A DNA stretch of 64,000 nt from Rhodobacterales bacterium 56_14_T64 (GCA_002162795.1 MAAY01000073.1:10472-74471), one strand, 5' to 3'; counted from the first letter of the stretch, positions 32,419 through 44,301 are shown. Notes: generated from the letters alone by a model not told the origin. Made by a program: numbers and translations.

Positions 32419-32566
32419 TCTGATCCCCTGGCTAAATTCACTTGGTGATCCTGAATTAGCTGAGGTGAGCAAAACATTTGTGACAGGTCTCCCGATTCGA
32501 AATCGTCGAACAGTTCACTGCCATTTGCCTTAGCTGACTGAGACGACAGCTTCATCGGTGCAGATC

Positions 32567-33313
32567 TTATGCAAAGCTACGCATAAAAAACACCGCCGTC
32601 ATCAGCAGCCCTACCGCAACAACAATCGACTTCACCATAACCGCCGGCATCCGTCGCGCCAGTCGCGCGCCGACATAGCCACCAATCGTGGCTGCAACCA
32701 TCATGAGCGCAGCCTGTTTCCAGTGAACAATTCCCGCCAGGGCAAACGTCGCAACCGAGGCCGCAGACAACACAAACGAAAGACCATTCTTCAACCCGTT
32801 CATCAGGTTAAGGTCACGCATCCCCTGTGCCGAAAACAGCGCCAGCAGCACGATGCCCAAACCGCCATTGAAATAGCCACCATAGATCGACACCACTAAT
32901 GTGGCGAACCAACCGTCAGAGTTGGCCTTGCCACGTGCCTCGATCCAGGAGTTGATGCGACTGCCTAACAAAAACAGTATAGTGGCAAACATTAACAGCC
33001 AGGGCACAACCCAGTTGAACACGCTCGCCGGTGTCACCAACAACAGCAGTGACCCTGAAACACCGCCAAGGACTGACAACAACACCAGTCGGATCAGCAC
33101 CCGACGGTCAAAGGCGCGCAACTCATTAAGAAACCCCAATGCGCTGCTGGCATAGCCCGGAAACACCGCCACTGCGCTGGTGGCGTTTGCTGCAATCGGT
33201 GGAACACCGGTAAAGACCAGCGCCGGGAAAGTCAGGAAACTACCGCCTCCCGCTATTGCATTCAGAACGCCCGCCAGAAACGAGGCCGTGCACAGCACCA
33301 CAAAATCTATCAT
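32567..33313 (-). CDS. TauE/SafE family sulfite/anion exporter
   Basis: AGVLNAIAGGGSFLTFPALVFTGVPPIAANATSAVAVFPGY. Confidence 0.93.
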   Translation of the reverse strand: MIDFVVLCTASFLAGVLNAIAGGGSFLTFPALVFTGVPPIAANATSAVAVFPGYASSALGFLNELRAFDRRVLIRLVLLSVLGGVSGSLLLLVTPASVFNWVVPWLLMFATILFLLGSRINSWIEARGKANSDGWFATLVVSIYGGYFNGGLGIVLLALFSAQGMRDLNLMNGLKNGLSFVLSAASVATFALAGIVHWKQAALMMVAATIGGYVGARLARRMPAVMVKSIVVAVGLLMTAVFFMRSFA

Positions 33314-33350
33314 TCAACTCGAACTTTCAGCAGGAGGTTACACCGCAAAC

Positions 33351-34985
33351 CTAGTTATCGGTGACCTGGAGCGATAGCGCCGCAGATACAGGTGCTAAAG
33401 CCACCCGAGCCGCGCGATCCTGCAATCCCCACAGCAGCAATGCCGAGATGGTATCAGGCCGCACTCGCCCCAACATGATCACCGCGCCTTCTTGCCCGGC
33501 GCGAAACGCCGCCTGATCCAGGAACCGGCGGATGGCTTTGGGGTTCTGCCCGGCGCCATCAAAATCGCGAAACACCACTGCAGCCGGCACGCCATCGCGG
33601 GCTGCCAGTTTCTGCACCGTGTTCAGACCATGATCCTGCGTCAACATCCCACGCCCTGACGCCGCAGCAACTGCCGAAACCTGATCTGCCAGCGGTCGAT
33701 TGCCCTGAAACCCGGGGCCTGTGCCTTCCAGCACCGCAATCGTTTCGGGCAACGTGTCAAACCAAACCGCCAGCGCGGTCTCTGCATCCTGTGGGGCTGC
33801 CTCGCGCGGTAAATTGGTCAACACCAGCACTTCGAATCCTGCGGCGCGTCGCGCAGCCATTTTCTCCGCGGCCTTGGGATCTTCCGGATCGATGGCAAAG
33901 CTCAGCGGATAGGGAAATCCGACCAAAGCCTCGGCACCAATTGATTGTACGTCATCAATCAGCACAATTGACATCAACGGGCGGTCTTCGGGATTGTCGA
34001 ACGGTACCGAATAGGCCTCGAAAGGCGAAGGGGCCATTTGAGCGAACGTGTTGCTACCTGGAGCGTCTTTGTTGCGTTCGGTCAGAGGCACCACCCGGGT
34101 GCCAATTGTTGGTCCACCAGAGCCATCCTGCGAGCCGGTAGCTGTCGGCAAGGCTGCGACCCGCTCACCGATCTGGTCCGGCGACGGCTCTTGCTCAGCG
34201 GTCCCTGTTACCTCTTCAGTGGCTTCTCCTGGCACCGCTTGCGCTGCTGGGGCCTCGACAACTGTCGGCAAAGAGCCAACGGGCAAACTGCCCGAACTTG
34301 GTGCACTCATCGTGGGCACATCTACGGCCACATCCGGCGCATTCACCGTAGCCGATTCCGCTACCTGCGGTGCCACGGGGGCGACGCCGGTAACTGGATT
34401 GGGTTCGATATCCGGGCCGCGCTCACTGGACGGCAAATTCTCGGCGCTATCGGCATTTCTAACGCCGACGTCCGGAGGCATGGTCACCGAGTCCACTTCG
34501 GGCAATTGTGCAACAACAACGGGTTGCGGTGTCTGCGCTGGCTGGCTGGACACGACAACATCGGTTTCTCGTGATGGAACCAAAGGCGCTGGCAGCGCCT
34601 CAACAGGAACCACTGGCGCATCCGTCATCAAGGAGACGTCTGGAGCAGTTTCCGCTGTGGTACCAGCAGTCGTGGTCTCGGCCAGTACTGTTTCATCCGT
34701 GCCAATTTCGGGACGCGCTGCTGGCTCAGTATCTGCCCCATTCAAGGCACTCAAATCGTCCGTCACGTCGCCCATTGGCGCGACCGGGGCCGCCTCGACC
34801 AGATCCGCATCCGGACCAGGTGTCTCGATCGGCACACCGGTCGCCTCAATTGGCTTCAGAGCTTCAGTTGGTGTTTGCGCTGTAACATCCACCACTTTGG
34901 GAAGCGGCGCCGACAATGACAACATCGCCGCGCCAGCTGCGGCCACTAAGGCCCCTATACTTACCCCACCCAGGAATCCTCGCAT
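33351..34985 (-). CDS. Divergent polysaccharide deacetylase family protein with long low-complexity N-terminal region
   Basis: C-terminal RPLMSIVLIDDVQSIGAEALVGFPYPLSFAIDPED...GMLTQDHGLNTVQK; N-terminal TM MRGFLGGVSIGALVAAAGAAML; Pro/Val/Glu-rich linker. Confidence 0.85.
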   Translation of the reverse strand: MRGFLGGVSIGALVAAAGAAMLSLSAPLPKVVDVTAQTPTEALKPIEATGVPIETPGPDADLVEAAPVAPMGDVTDDLSALNGADTEPAARPEIGTDETVLAETTTAGTTAETAPDVSLMTDAPVVPVEALPAPLVPSRETDVVVSSQPAQTPQPVVVAQLPEVDSVTMPPDVGVRNADSAENLPSSERGPDIEPNPVTGVAPVAPQVAESATVNAPDVAVDVPTMSAPSSGSLPVGSLPTVVEAPAAQAVPGEATEEVTGTAEQEPSPDQIGERVAALPTATGSQDGSGGPTIGTRVVPLTERNKDAPGSNTFAQMAPSPFEAYSVPFDNPEDRPLMSIVLIDDVQSIGAEALVGFPYPLSFAIDPEDPKAAEKMAARRAAGFEVLVLTNLPREAAPQDAETALAVWFDTLPETIAVLEGTGPGFQGNRPLADQVSAVAAASGRGMLTQDHGLNTVQKLAARDGVPAAVVFRDFDGAGQNPKAIRRFLDQAAFRAGQEGAVIMLGRVRPDTISALLLWGLQDRAARVALAPVSAALSLQVTDN

Positions 34986-35174
34986 GCCTGTCTCGCCTTT
35001 CACATCTCTCATCTGCCCGTCGGAGCCGCTGAATCTACGCCCACCTGCCCCGGTGGAAAATTTGCTGCACGGCCTTGTGCCCTTGACGCTGCCGCGCAAC
35101 CCTGAACATGTATGTTGGGACCACTATACTGCGGTGTGGCCCTGCCCCACCAGCCCTTAAACGAGCCTGCCAAG

Positions 35175-35756
35175 ATGTTGCTGCTAATAGACAACTATGA
35201 TTCCTTTACCTACAACCTAGTGCACTACCTTGGTGAGCTGGGCGCGGAAGTCGAAATTCGCCGGAATGATGCGCTGGATGTGCAAGAAGCCATGGCGATG
35301 AATCCCGCCGGTATCCTGCTGTCGCCTGGTCCTTGCGATCCGGATCAGGCGGGCATCTGCCTGGCCCTGACCCAGGCCGCCGCCGAAACCCGCACGCCCC
35401 TGATGGGGGTTTGCCTGGGCCACCAGACCATCGGCCAGGTGTTTGGCGGCAATGTGGTGCGTTGCCATGAAATCGTTCATGGCAAAATGGGCAGCATGGC
35501 GCACACTGGCCAGGGCCTGTTTGCCGGGTTGCCCTCACCGTTCCAAGCAACCCGCTATCACTCGCTGGTGGTTGATCGCGATAGCCTGCCAGAGTGTCTT
35601 GAGATCACTGCCGAGCTGGAAGATGGCACCATCATGGGCTTGCAGCACCGCGAGCTGCCCATCCATGGCGTTCAATTTCACCCGGAATCGATCGCTTCGG
35701 AACATGGTCACGCGCTGTTGAAAAACTTCCTTGATGAAATGAAGGATCCAGCATGA
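35175..35756 (+). CDS. trpG: Anthranilate synthase component II (glutamine amidotransferase)
   Basis: [46 protein letters not shown]. Confidence 0.97.
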   Translation: MLLLIDNYDSFTYNLVHYLGELGAEVEIRRNDALDVQEAMAMNPAGILLSPGPCDPDQAGICLALTQAAAETRTPLMGVCLGHQTIGQVFGGNVVRCHEIVHGKMGSMAHTGQGLFAGLPSPFQATRYHSLVVDRDSLPECLEITAELEDGTIMGLQHRELPIHGVQFHPESIASEHGHALLKNFLDEMKDPA

Positions 35757-36775
35757 GTGACCGCCTGAAGCCACTGATCGGTGCCGCCGCCGAAGGGCCC
35801 TTGACCCGTGCCGAGGCCGAAACGGCCTTTACGTTGTTGTTTGAAGGTGAAGCGACTCCAAGCCAGATCGGTGGATTGCTGATGGCGTTGCGTACACGTG
35901 GCGAAACTGTGGATGAATATGCCGCAGCTGCCGCAGTAATGCGGGCCAAATGCAACGCGGTGAAAGCTCCCGCTGGTGCGATGGACATCGTTGGCACCGG
36001 CGGCGATGGCAAACACACGCTGAATATTTCAACGGCCACCGCTTTTGTTACGGCTGGTGCCGGTGTGGTCGTGGCCAAACACGGCAATCGCAATCTGTCT
36101 TCGAAATCAGGAACCGCTGACGTTCAAACCCAGATGGGCATCAACGTCATGGTGACACCCGATGTGGTGGAAAAGGCGCTGGCTGAATGCGGCATCGCCT
36201 TCATGATGGCGCCGATGCACCACCCGGCGACTGCCCATGTGATGCCAACCCGGCAGGAACTCGGCACCCGAACCATTTTCAACATTCTCGGCCCACTCAC
36301 CAACCCGGCTGGCGTCAAACGGCAACTCACCGGCGCCTTTTCTCGTGAACTGATCCGGCCAATGGCCGAAACTTTAGGTCAACTGGGGTCCGAACGCGCT
36401 TGGCTGGTGCACGGCTCGGACGGCACGGATGAGCTGACGATAACCGGCGTCAGCTGGGTCTCGGCGCTGGAAGAAGACGGCAGCGTCAAGGATTTCGAAC
36501 TGCACCCAGAAGAGGCAGGCCTGCCCGAACACCCGTTCGAGGACATCATCGGCGGCAGCCCCAAAGACAACGCCAACGCGTTCCGTGCCCTTTTGAACGG
36601 TGAAAAATCTGCCTACCGCGATGCCGTACTGCTGAACTCGGCGGCGGCCTTGGTTGTCGCAGGCAAGGCTAATTCGTTGCCCGAAGGCACCGAAATGGCC
36701 CGTGAAAGCATCGATAGTGGTGCTGCAAAAACCAAACTGGAAGCCTTGGCCCGGATCACGTCTGCAGCATCTTGA
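35753..36775 (+). CDS. trpD: Anthranilate phosphoribosyltransferase
   Basis: [38 protein letters not shown]. Confidence 0.98.
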   Translation: MSDRLKPLIGAAAEGPLTRAEAETAFTLLFEGEATPSQIGGLLMALRTRGETVDEYAAAAAVMRAKCNAVKAPAGAMDIVGTGGDGKHTLNISTATAFVTAGAGVVVAKHGNRNLSSKSGTADVQTQMGINVMVTPDVVEKALAECGIAFMMAPMHHPATAHVMPTRQELGTRTIFNILGPLTNPAGVKRQLTGAFSRELIRPMAETLGQLGSERAWLVHGSDGTDELTITGVSWVSALEEDGSVKDFELHPEEAGLPEHPFEDIIGGSPKDNANAFRALLNGEKSAYRDAVLLNSAAALVVAGKANSLPEGTEMARESIDSGAAKTKLEALARITSAAS

Positions 36776-36782
36776 ATCTCAC

Positions 36783-37451
36783 ATGACGCCTCACAGGATA
36801 CCGAAACATTGGTCGGGCCTTCCGTTCTTTGCCGAAGACTGGCCCGCCATTGAAAGCGCGATCGCAGCAGATCCGCGCCAGATTCTACCGCCGAACCACC
36901 AACGTTTTGCTGCGCTGGACCTGACACCACCTGCAGAAACCCGCGTGGTCATTCTAGGGCAAGATCCATATCCCACCCCCGGCCATGCCCATGGTCTGGC
37001 TTTTTCTGTTGAACCGGATGTGCAACCGCTGCCCCGGTCCCTTAACAACATTTACAAAGAAATGGTCGATGACATTGACCAAGCCCCGCAAACCGGTGAC
37101 CTGCGTCATTGGGCTGCGCAGGGCGTGTTATTGCTGAACACGGCGCTGTCTGTGCCCGCCAAAGAGGCCAATGGTCACAAGCACTTGGGCTGGTCCAAAC
37201 TGGTCCATCAAGTGTTAGCACATACATCCCAACGCCCCACCGCCTATATTCTCTGGGGCAATGCTGCGCAAAAGCTTGAAACTTTTGTCAATCCGGGCGA
37301 TCACCTGATCCTGAAATCTGCTCACCCCTCGCCGTTGTCAGCGCGACGCGGCTTTTTTGGCTCACGCCCGTTTTCTGCTGTGAACCACTGGCTGGCGTCT
37401 CGGGGTGAGGCTACAATCGAATGGACCACACCACCGGAGGCGTTGGAATGA
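36783..37451 (+). CDS. ung: Uracil-DNA glycosylase (family 1)
   Basis: [47 protein letters not shown]; start ATG 36783. Confidence 0.95.
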   Translation: MTPHRIPKHWSGLPFFAEDWPAIESAIAADPRQILPPNHQRFAALDLTPPAETRVVILGQDPYPTPGHAHGLAFSVEPDVQPLPRSLNNIYKEMVDDIDQAPQTGDLRHWAAQGVLLLNTALSVPAKEANGHKHLGWSKLVHQVLAHTSQRPTAYILWGNAAQKLETFVNPGDHLILKSAHPSPLSARRGFFGSRPFSAVNHWLASRGEATIEWTTPPEALE

Positions 37452-38260
37452 CAACAAATGTGCTGGATAAGATCAAGGCCTACAAGCTGGAAGAAGTGGC
37501 CGCAGACAAGGCGGCCAAACCACTAAGCGAGGTCGAAGCAGAAGCCCGCGAGGCCAGCCCTACCCGTGGTTTTGCCGAAGCCCTGATGAGCGCCAACCGC
37601 GAAGGCTATGGCCTGATCGCCGAGATCAAAAAAGCCAGCCCCTCCAAAGGTCTGATCCGCACGGATTTTGAACCCGCCGCACTGGCAAAAGCCTATGAGG
37701 CCGGCGGGGCGACCTGCCTTTCGGTGCTGACGGACACTCCCAGTTTTCAAGGCGCCAAGGATTTCCTGGTCCAGGCCCGCGCCGCTTGTTCGCTGCCGGC
37801 CCTGCGCAAGGATTTCATGTATGACACCTATCAGGTCGCCGAGGCCCGCGCGTTGGGGGCTGACTGCATCCTGATCATTCTAGCCTCGGTGTCCGACACC
37901 CAGGCGGCTGAGCTAGAACAAGCCGCGTTTGAGTGGGGTATGGATGTGCTACTCGAAGTGCACGACGCGGCTGAGCTAGAACGCGCCTGTGCGCTGAAAT
38001 CACCGCTGATGGGCATCAACAACCGCAATCTCAAAACCTTTGACACCACGCTGGACACCACCCGTACCTTGTCCAAACTGGTCCCCGCCGACCGCACCAT
38101 TGTCTGCGAAAGCGGCCTCAGCAGCCCCGAAGATCTGGCCGCCATGGCCCTATACGGCGCTCGGACCTTCCTGATTGGCGAAAGCCTGATGCGTCAGGAC
38201 GATGTCGCCAGCGCCACCCGCAATCTGCTTGCCGCCCCCCTGACACCCGGAGCCATGTGA
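37448..38260 (+). CDS. trpC: Indole-3-glycerol phosphate synthase
   Basis: [42 protein letters not shown] overlap with ung. Confidence 0.97.
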   Translation: MTTNVLDKIKAYKLEEVAADKAAKPLSEVEAEAREASPTRGFAEALMSANREGYGLIAEIKKASPSKGLIRTDFEPAALAKAYEAGGATCLSVLTDTPSFQGAKDFLVQARAACSLPALRKDFMYDTYQVAEARALGADCILIILASVSDTQAAELEQAAFEWGMDVLLEVHDAAELERACALKSPLMGINNRNLKTFDTTLDTTRTLSKLVPADRTIVCESGLSSPEDLAAMALYGARTFLIGESLMRQDDVASATRNLLAAPLTPGAM

Positions 38261-38261
38261 T

Positions 38262-38732
38262 ATGCCGCTGACCCATTTTGACAGCAAGGGCGATGCCCAT
38301 ATGGTTGATGTCTCCGACAAACCGGTGACCTCGCGCATCGCCAGCGCCGAGGCGTACATCCGCATGGCACAGGCGACATATGACATCATCTCCGAAGGCC
38401 GCGCCAAAAAAGGCGACGTGCTGGGCGTGGCCCGTTTGGCCGGCATCATGGGGGCCAAGAAAACCTCGGAACTGATCCCGCTTTGCCACCCTTTGCCAAT
38501 CACCAAAGTCTCGGTTGAACTGACCCTAGACCCGGACCTGCCCGGCGTTCAAATCATGGCCACCGTCAAAACCACTGGCCAGACCGGCGTCGAAATGGAG
38601 GCACTCGCAGCCGCCAGCACCGCCGCCTTGACCGTCTATGATATGTCCAAGGCAGTAGACAAGGCGATGGAGATCGGCGGGTTGCGCGTCACGTTGAAAG
38701 ACGGCGGCAAATCAGGACGTTACGAGGCCTAG
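38262..38732 (+). CDS. moaC: Cyclic pyranopterin monophosphate synthase
   Basis: [47 protein letters not shown]. Confidence 0.97.
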   Translation: MPLTHFDSKGDAHMVDVSDKPVTSRIASAEAYIRMAQATYDIISEGRAKKGDVLGVARLAGIMGAKKTSELIPLCHPLPITKVSVELTLDPDLPGVQIMATVKTTGQTGVEMEALAAASTAALTVYDMSKAVDKAMEIGGLRVTLKDGGKSGRYEA

Positions 38733-39905
38733 ATGATCACAGTTGACGCCGCCCTAGCCCATCTGATGGCGCTGATCTCACCACTGACCAGCGAACATGT
38801 CCCATTGATCGAGGCCGCCGGTCGGGTCCTGTCGCAAGATGTGACTGCCAAGCGCGACCAGCCCCCTTTTGCCGCCTCGGCGATGGATGGCTACGCAATG
38901 CGCGCGGATGAGGTGGAACAGCATTCCATCCTCAAGATTATTGGTGAATCTGCAGCGGGTCATGGCTTTGACGGTCATATCAAACCCGGTCAGGCAGTGC
39001 GTATTTTCACTGGCGCCCCAGTTCCCCAAGGCGCCGATTTTGTCGTCATTCAAGAGGACATTACCCGCAACGGCGACCTCATCACCATTGCCAACATCCC
39101 CAGCGACAACTCCAACATCCGCGCTCTTGGAAACGACTTCACCAAAGGTGACGCAATCGCCGCGCCGCGCTTGCTGACCCCCAATGAAGTCGCCCTGCTG
39201 GCCTCAATGAACATCGCATCTGTCCCAGTCACCCGTCGCCCCGAGGTCGCGCTGATCTCCACCGGCGACGAGCTGGTGATGCCAGGCGAGTCCCCTGGCC
39301 CAGACCAGATCATCGCCTCGAACACCTTTGGGCTCAAGGCCATGCTGGACGCCCTCGGCGCCCACGCACGCATCCTGCCCATCGCCCGTGACACTGAAAG
39401 CTCGCTGCGCATGGCCTTTGATCTGGCTAAAGGTGCCGATCTGGTGATCACCATCGGCGGCGCCTCGGTCGGCGATCACGATTTGGTTGGCAAAGTTGCA
39501 GGTGATCTCGGCATGCAGCGCTCCTTTTACAAAGTCGCAATGCGCCCCGGCAAGCCGCTAATGGCGGGCCGTTTGAACAATGCGGCCATGGTAGGCCTTC
39601 CGGGAAACCCTGTTTCGGCAATGGTTTGCGGCCATATCTTCATCGCACCGATGATCCGCGCCATGTTGGGGCTCAGCACCCAAGCCCCAACCCCTTTCAC
39701 AGCACCACTCTCGGCTCCCCTGACAGCCAATGGCCCGCGCCAGCACTATATGCGCGCCCAATTGGACCAGGGCCGGATCCACGCCTTTGATCGCCAGGAC
39801 AGCGCCTTATTAACAATTCTTGCGCAGGCAAACGCCCTATTGATCCGGCCACCACACGACCCCCCCCGCGCCATAGGCGAGCAGATCGCCTACCTACCAA
39901 TCTGA
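38733..39905 (+). CDS. moeA: Molybdopterin molybdotransferase
   Basis: PPFAASAMDGYAMRADEV, GGASVGDHDLV, VGLPGNPVSAMV. Confidence 0.96.
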   Translation: MITVDAALAHLMALISPLTSEHVPLIEAAGRVLSQDVTAKRDQPPFAASAMDGYAMRADEVEQHSILKIIGESAAGHGFDGHIKPGQAVRIFTGAPVPQGADFVVIQEDITRNGDLITIANIPSDNSNIRALGNDFTKGDAIAAPRLLTPNEVALLASMNIASVPVTRRPEVALISTGDELVMPGESPGPDQIIASNTFGLKAMLDALGAHARILPIARDTESSLRMAFDLAKGADLVITIGGASVGDHDLVGKVAGDLGMQRSFYKVAMRPGKPLMAGRLNNAAMVGLPGNPVSAMVCGHIFIAPMIRAMLGLSTQAPTPFTAPLSAPLTANGPRQHYMRAQLDQGRIHAFDRQDSALLTILAQANALLIRPPHDPPRAIGEQIAYLPI

Positions 39906-39910
39906 CTCGT

Positions 39911-39943
39911 TTCTTCTTGTTCCAAATACCCCCGCCGGAGGCA
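39911..39943. repeat. Dispersed intergenic motif, copy 1
   Basis: ttcttcttgttccaaatacccccgccggaggca; near-identical to 52702-52734; followed by palindrome gaggcacgtgcctc (39938-39951). Confidence 0.7.
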
Positions 39944-40006
39944 CGTGCCTCTGGCACGTTCTCTATACCACAGGGGTAAAGCCGCAACACCGTTGACACA
40001 AAACAG

Positions 40007-40021
40007 GAACATCAATAGAAC
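40007..40021 (+). promoter_or_regulatory. LexA/SOS box (alphaproteobacterial type) in lexA promoter
   Basis: GAAC-ATCAATA-GAAC (reverse complement of GTTC-N7-GTTC), 14 nt after TTGACA at 39993-39998 and 34 nt before lexA ATG. Confidence 0.85.
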
Positions 40022-40054
40022 AAAAGAAAACGCGTTGGTGCGGAGGAAACCCTA

Positions 40055-40762
40055 ATGCTGACCAAGAAACAATTGGATTTGCTAGAATTCATTCACAATC
40101 GCCTGAAAAAGGAAGGTGTGCCTCCCAGTTTTGACGAGATGAAGGTGGCGCTGGACCTTCGCTCAAAATCGGGCATTCACCGGCTGATCACTGCGCTCGA
40201 GGAGCGCGGCTTTATCCGCCGTCTGGCACACCGGGCCCGCGCCATAGAAATCATCCGCCTGCCTGAAACCCTCGGCGGCAACAACGCGCCGGTTGGGTTT
40301 TCTCCACGGGTGATCCAAGGTGGCTACCAGCCCAGTTCGGCGAAATCACCGGCAAACATCGAACCCACCCAAATAATGGCGGTTGAACTACCGGTTATGG
40401 GCCGCATTGCCGCTGGTGTCCCGATCGAGGCTATCAGCCAGGTGTCTCACCAGGTTGCCGTGCCGAACTCGATGCTCTCAACAGCCGGCCAACATTATGC
40501 GCTCGAGGTCCGAGGCGACTCAATGATCGAGGCCGGAATCAATGATGGTGACGTGGTGGTCATCCGCGAAACCACAGTGGCAGATAATGGCGACATCGTT
40601 GTTGCTTTGATCGAGGGCCAAGAGGCGACGCTAAAACGGTTCCATCGTCAGGGCGGATCGATCGCACTCGAAGCTGCTAACCCGGCTTATGAAACCCGTG
40701 TTTACCCCGAGAACAAGGTCAAAGTGCAAGGTCGCCTGGTCGGCTTGATTCGCACCTATTGA
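40055..40762 (+). CDS. lexA: LexA repressor
   Basis: [45 protein letters not shown]; peptidase S24 domain [18 protein letters not shown]. Confidence 0.98.
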   Translation: MLTKKQLDLLEFIHNRLKKEGVPPSFDEMKVALDLRSKSGIHRLITALEERGFIRRLAHRARAIEIIRLPETLGGNNAPVGFSPRVIQGGYQPSSAKSPANIEPTQIMAVELPVMGRIAAGVPIEAISQVSHQVAVPNSMLSTAGQHYALEVRGDSMIEAGINDGDVVVIRETTVADNGDIVVALIEGQEATLKRFHRQGGSIALEAANPAYETRVYPENKVKVQGRLVGLIRTY

Positions 40763-42801
40763 TCACCAGATCGACTGGTGCGGATCCGCTTTGGCAGAGC
40801 CGTGCCGGTCCACAGCCGTTGTCCAACCAGATCCTGGGCGCTCAGCAGTTTTCCCTCGATGGTCAACATCAGGCTGCCACTCTGGCGCAGCCGGACTGGA
40901 TCAAACAGCTGACAGCCACCGGTTAGGTCTTTTGCAACTGTGGTAACGACGATCTGGCCCACACGGCACTCTACATACGCCTGGACCGCACGCTTACCAA
41001 TCACATGCACTACCTCTGTCGCGCCGATCGTCACTTTCCTGGCCTCGCCTTTCCAACGTGCCGCAGCCACAAATTGATCAACCGCATCGCCGTCATTCTC
41101 CAGCCAAATGCGCGCTACAAAACCTGCTCCTTTTGGCTTTGACAGCGCTCGGCCGTCTCCGGTCATCATTCCGACCAACGCGCCATCTGCCGAAATCAGC
41201 ACTGTCGGACGCTGGACCTGTGTCCATAGGAATATACCCAGCACAACGGGCGCCAGCCCTATGATACGCAGCCGCCCCTGCCATAAAATTACCAGCAACA
41301 TACCAAGAGAAATCAACGGCAACACCACAGCACTCGGCCCGACCACTCTGCCCTGCGCCCCCTCCAGCCCGGTGACCCAATGCGCCACCATCAGGATCCA
41401 CTGCAACCCCCAGCCCATCAGCGTCAGCCCAACCATTTCCAGCCCAAACGGCGCCAGGCACAAGGCCAGTACCGCCGCCGGGATCACCAGCACCCCCATC
41501 AAGGGCACCGACAGCAGGTTTGCGATCAACCCATAGTGCGACAGGGTGTTGAAATGAGCGGCGCCAAACGGCGCGGTTGCTGCCCCTGCCACAGCCGACG
41601 AAATTACCACAGCGACAATCCCCCGCATCCAGCCCGGCCCCAAGGATACTCCGGACTCGCGGATCCAAGTAAACACCGCCACCAGCGCCGTTGTGGCGGC
41701 AAAGCTCATCTGAAAACCAGGGCTCATCAGGCTTTCCGGGCGGCGCACCAGCACAATCAGGGCTGCCAACGCCACAGCCCGCAGCGAGAACGCCCGCCGA
41801 TCCAGTAAAACTGCGCCCAATACCACTGCCACCATCACAAACGCGCGCTCGGTGGCGACATTGCCACCAGACAAGGCCAGATACCCAGCCGCTGCCAGCA
41901 AAGCACCAACAGCGGCGATCTTTTTCACCGGTAACCGCAGTGCGATCCTGGGCCACAGACACACTGCAATCCGTAGTGATGCAAAGACAAATCCGCTTAG
42001 CAACCCCATGTGCAATCCAGATATCGCCAGTAGATGTGCAAGATTACTGCCGCGCAGCGCCATCAGGCTCTGCTGCCCGATACCGCTGCGATCGCCGGTG
42101 GTAATCGCGGCCGCAAACCCACCTACCTCTCCGGGCAGTCGGCGCTGTATATAGGCCGAGCCATTCCGACGCAGACGTTGCAGCCACAACGCGCTGCCGT
42201 TGGGTTCAGCCAACAGCACCGGAACGCGGGTATAGCCAACGCCTCCCAATCGCTTGAACCAGGCATGGCGGCGGAAATCAAATCCGCCCGGCTCGGCTGG
42301 TCCTTGTGGAGGCATCAGATGGGCAGTGGTCATAATGCGGCTGCCAGGCTGGGCGGCAGCTGCGGGTCCATGCAGAGACAGGCGCACGCGTTCTGGTGTC
42401 TGCAGCGGCGGGACTTTTCTCAATCGCACCTGATCCAGCGTTAGCCGCACCGCATCGCTGCCGGACCGGTCAATCATCACTACCCGACCCTCAACTGGAC
42501 CATAATAACGGTACCCCAGCACCGCAGACTCCACCCTATGGGCGCGGTAGCCCGCCAAACAGAAACCCACCGCCGCCAGCATTAGCGCCCAACCGAACAT
42601 CGCCCCACTGTTGCGCACCCGCAGACCAATCATCGCGCCCAGCCCAGCCAAAAGGGTCAAAACAATGTAGACCTCACCTTCGGGTTCGACTGTCAGCGCA
42701 AAGTATATCCCAACCCCTGCACCCAGAAACACTGGGGCCCAGGGAAACAAATGCCCCCGCTGCGCCAGCAACAGGGCGTCCAGGGCTGCAATCGCACGCA
42801 T
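40756..42801 (-). CDS. comEC: ComEC/Rec2 family competence (DNA-uptake channel) protein
   Basis: [44 protein letters not shown]; start at 42801 (track ORF start lies inside antisense gltX). Confidence 0.93.
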   Translation of the reverse strand: MRAIAALDALLLAQRGHLFPWAPVFLGAGVGIYFALTVEPEGEVYIVLTLLAGLGAMIGLRVRNSGAMFGWALMLAAVGFCLAGYRAHRVESAVLGYRYYGPVEGRVVMIDRSGSDAVRLTLDQVRLRKVPPLQTPERVRLSLHGPAAAAQPGSRIMTTAHLMPPQGPAEPGGFDFRRHAWFKRLGGVGYTRVPVLLAEPNGSALWLQRLRRNGSAYIQRRLPGEVGGFAAAITTGDRSGIGQQSLMALRGSNLAHLLAISGLHMGLLSGFVFASLRIAVCLWPRIALRLPVKKIAAVGALLAAAGYLALSGGNVATERAFVMVAVVLGAVLLDRRAFSLRAVALAALIVLVRRPESLMSPGFQMSFAATTALVAVFTWIRESGVSLGPGWMRGIVAVVISSAVAGAATAPFGAAHFNTLSHYGLIANLLSVPLMGVLVIPAAVLALCLAPFGLEMVGLTLMGWGLQWILMVAHWVTGLEGAQGRVVGPSAVVLPLISLGMLLVILWQGRLRIIGLAPVVLGIFLWTQVQRPTVLISADGALVGMMTGDGRALSKPKGAGFVARIWLENDGDAVDQFVAAARWKGEARKVTIGATEVVHVIGKRAVQAYVECRVGQIVVTTVAKDLTGGCQLFDPVRLRQSGSLMLTIEGKLLSAQDLVGQRLWTGTALPKRIRTSRSGDQ

Positions 42802-42879
42802 CTTGCTCCTCGCCGTTTGGCTCGGTAGACAGGCGTCAAAACTACATCCGCAAAAGTTTCCAAAAGGTAAATGGCCCCC

Positions 42880-44280
42880 ATGTCCAATCCGGTCGTCACC
42901 CGTTTCGCCCCTTCGCCAACTGGCTTTCTCCACATTGGTGGTGCCCGCACCGCGCTGTTCAACTGGCTTTATGCCCGTGGCCGTGGCGGCAAGTTCCTGC
43001 TGCGCATCGAAGACACCGACCGCGAACGCTCCACGCCCGAGGCGACAGCTGCCATCCTTCAGGGTATGGAATGGCTGGGGCTGGACCACGATGGCGATGT
43101 GATCAGCCAGTTCGACGGAGCCGCACGCCACGCCCAAGTCGCCCACCAACTGCTGGGTGAAAGAAAAGCCTACAAATGTTTTGCCACCCAGGACGAGATC
43201 GCCGCATTTCGAGATCAGGCCAAATCCGAAGGCAAATCCACCCTTTACCGCTCACCTTGGCGCGATGCCGAGACCGCCAGCCATCCAGATTCCCCCTATG
43301 TGATCCGCATCAAAGCACCACAAAGCGGTGTGACTATTATCAATGATCAGGTGCAAGGCGATGTGACCATTCGCAACGAGCAGTTGGACGACATGATCCT
43401 GTTACGATCGGATGGTACTCCTGTTTATATGCTGGCTGTGGTCGTTGATGACCACGATATGGGGGTGACGCATGTGATCCGTGGCGACGACCATTTGAAC
43501 AATGCTGCGCGCCAGATGACCATCTATCAGGCGATGGGTTGGGACGTGCCTGTTTGGGCGCATATCCCTTTGATTCATGGGCCAGATGGTAAAAAATTGT
43601 CGAAGCGCCACGGCGCGCTTGGCGCTCAGGAGTATCAGGCGATGGGCTACGCGGCCGCTGGTATGCGCAACTATCTGGCGCGACTGGGCTGGAGCCATGG
43701 TGACGATGAGTTCTTTTCCGATGCTCAGGCTCTCGATTGGTTCGACTTGGATGGAATCGGCAAGAGCCCAGCCCGTTTTGACACCAAAAAGCTGGAAAAC
43801 TTGTCTGGCCAACACATCGCCGCTAGCGATGACGCTGCGTTGCGGCATGAAATTCAAGCCTATTTGGTATCGGCCCAACAACCATCCCTGACTGATGCAC
43901 AGTTAGAAAATCTTGAAAAGGCAATGTATTGCCTTAAGGAACGGTCAAGAACTTTCCCTGATCTCCTTGAAAAGGCTCAGTTTGCACTGGTTTCGCGGCC
44001 CATTCAGCCGGATCAGAAAGCTGCCAAGGCTCTGGCAACTGTATCCGACGGTATACTGAGTGAATTGACGCCGCAGCTGCAAAATGTTAGCTGGTCCAGA
44101 GATGATCTGGAGACGCTTCTGAATAGTTTTGCAGAAGCCCATGACACCAAGTTCGGTAAGTTGGCTGGCCCATTGCGGGCAGCACTGGCGGGACGCGCGG
44201 TGACACCTTCAGTTTTTGATATGATGCTGATTCTGGGCCGCGACGAAACCATGGCCCGTCTCACCGACGCCGCGGGCTGA
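42880..44280 (+). CDS. gltX: Glutamate--tRNA ligase
   Basis: [37 protein letters not shown]; alternative ATG at 42871. Confidence 0.97.
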   Translation: MSNPVVTRFAPSPTGFLHIGGARTALFNWLYARGRGGKFLLRIEDTDRERSTPEATAAILQGMEWLGLDHDGDVISQFDGAARHAQVAHQLLGERKAYKCFATQDEIAAFRDQAKSEGKSTLYRSPWRDAETASHPDSPYVIRIKAPQSGVTIINDQVQGDVTIRNEQLDDMILLRSDGTPVYMLAVVVDDHDMGVTHVIRGDDHLNNAARQMTIYQAMGWDVPVWAHIPLIHGPDGKKLSKRHGALGAQEYQAMGYAAAGMRNYLARLGWSHGDDEFFSDAQALDWFDLDGIGKSPARFDTKKLENLSGQHIAASDDAALRHEIQAYLVSAQQPSLTDAQLENLEKAMYCLKERSRTFPDLLEKAQFALVSRPIQPDQKAAKALATVSDGILSELTPQLQNVSWSRDDLETLLNSFAEAHDTKFGKLAGPLRAALAGRAVTPSVFDMMLILGRDETMARLTDAAG

Positions 44281-44301
44281 ACCAGTTTTATACTGTTCTA
44301 A

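Noticed and set aside
32419-32560. Pho box upstream of phoX
   Set aside because: Minus strand has ctgtcac-aaat but the second half-site gttttgc does not match CTGTCAT well enough.
34048-35160. 370-aa plus-strand ORF opposite the deacetylase
   Set aside because: Ser/Thr/Gly/Ala-rich shadow of the repetitive minus-strand coding region; no recognisable domain and it collides with trpG.
41093-41962. 289-aa minus-strand ORF
   Set aside because: Alternate frame of comEC on the same strand, Gly/Trp/Cys-rich, no domain.
42802-43149. N-terminal extension of the comEC ORF
   Set aside because: It lies antisense to the gltX start and is not membrane-like; the ATG at 42801 gives a natural ComEC N-terminus.
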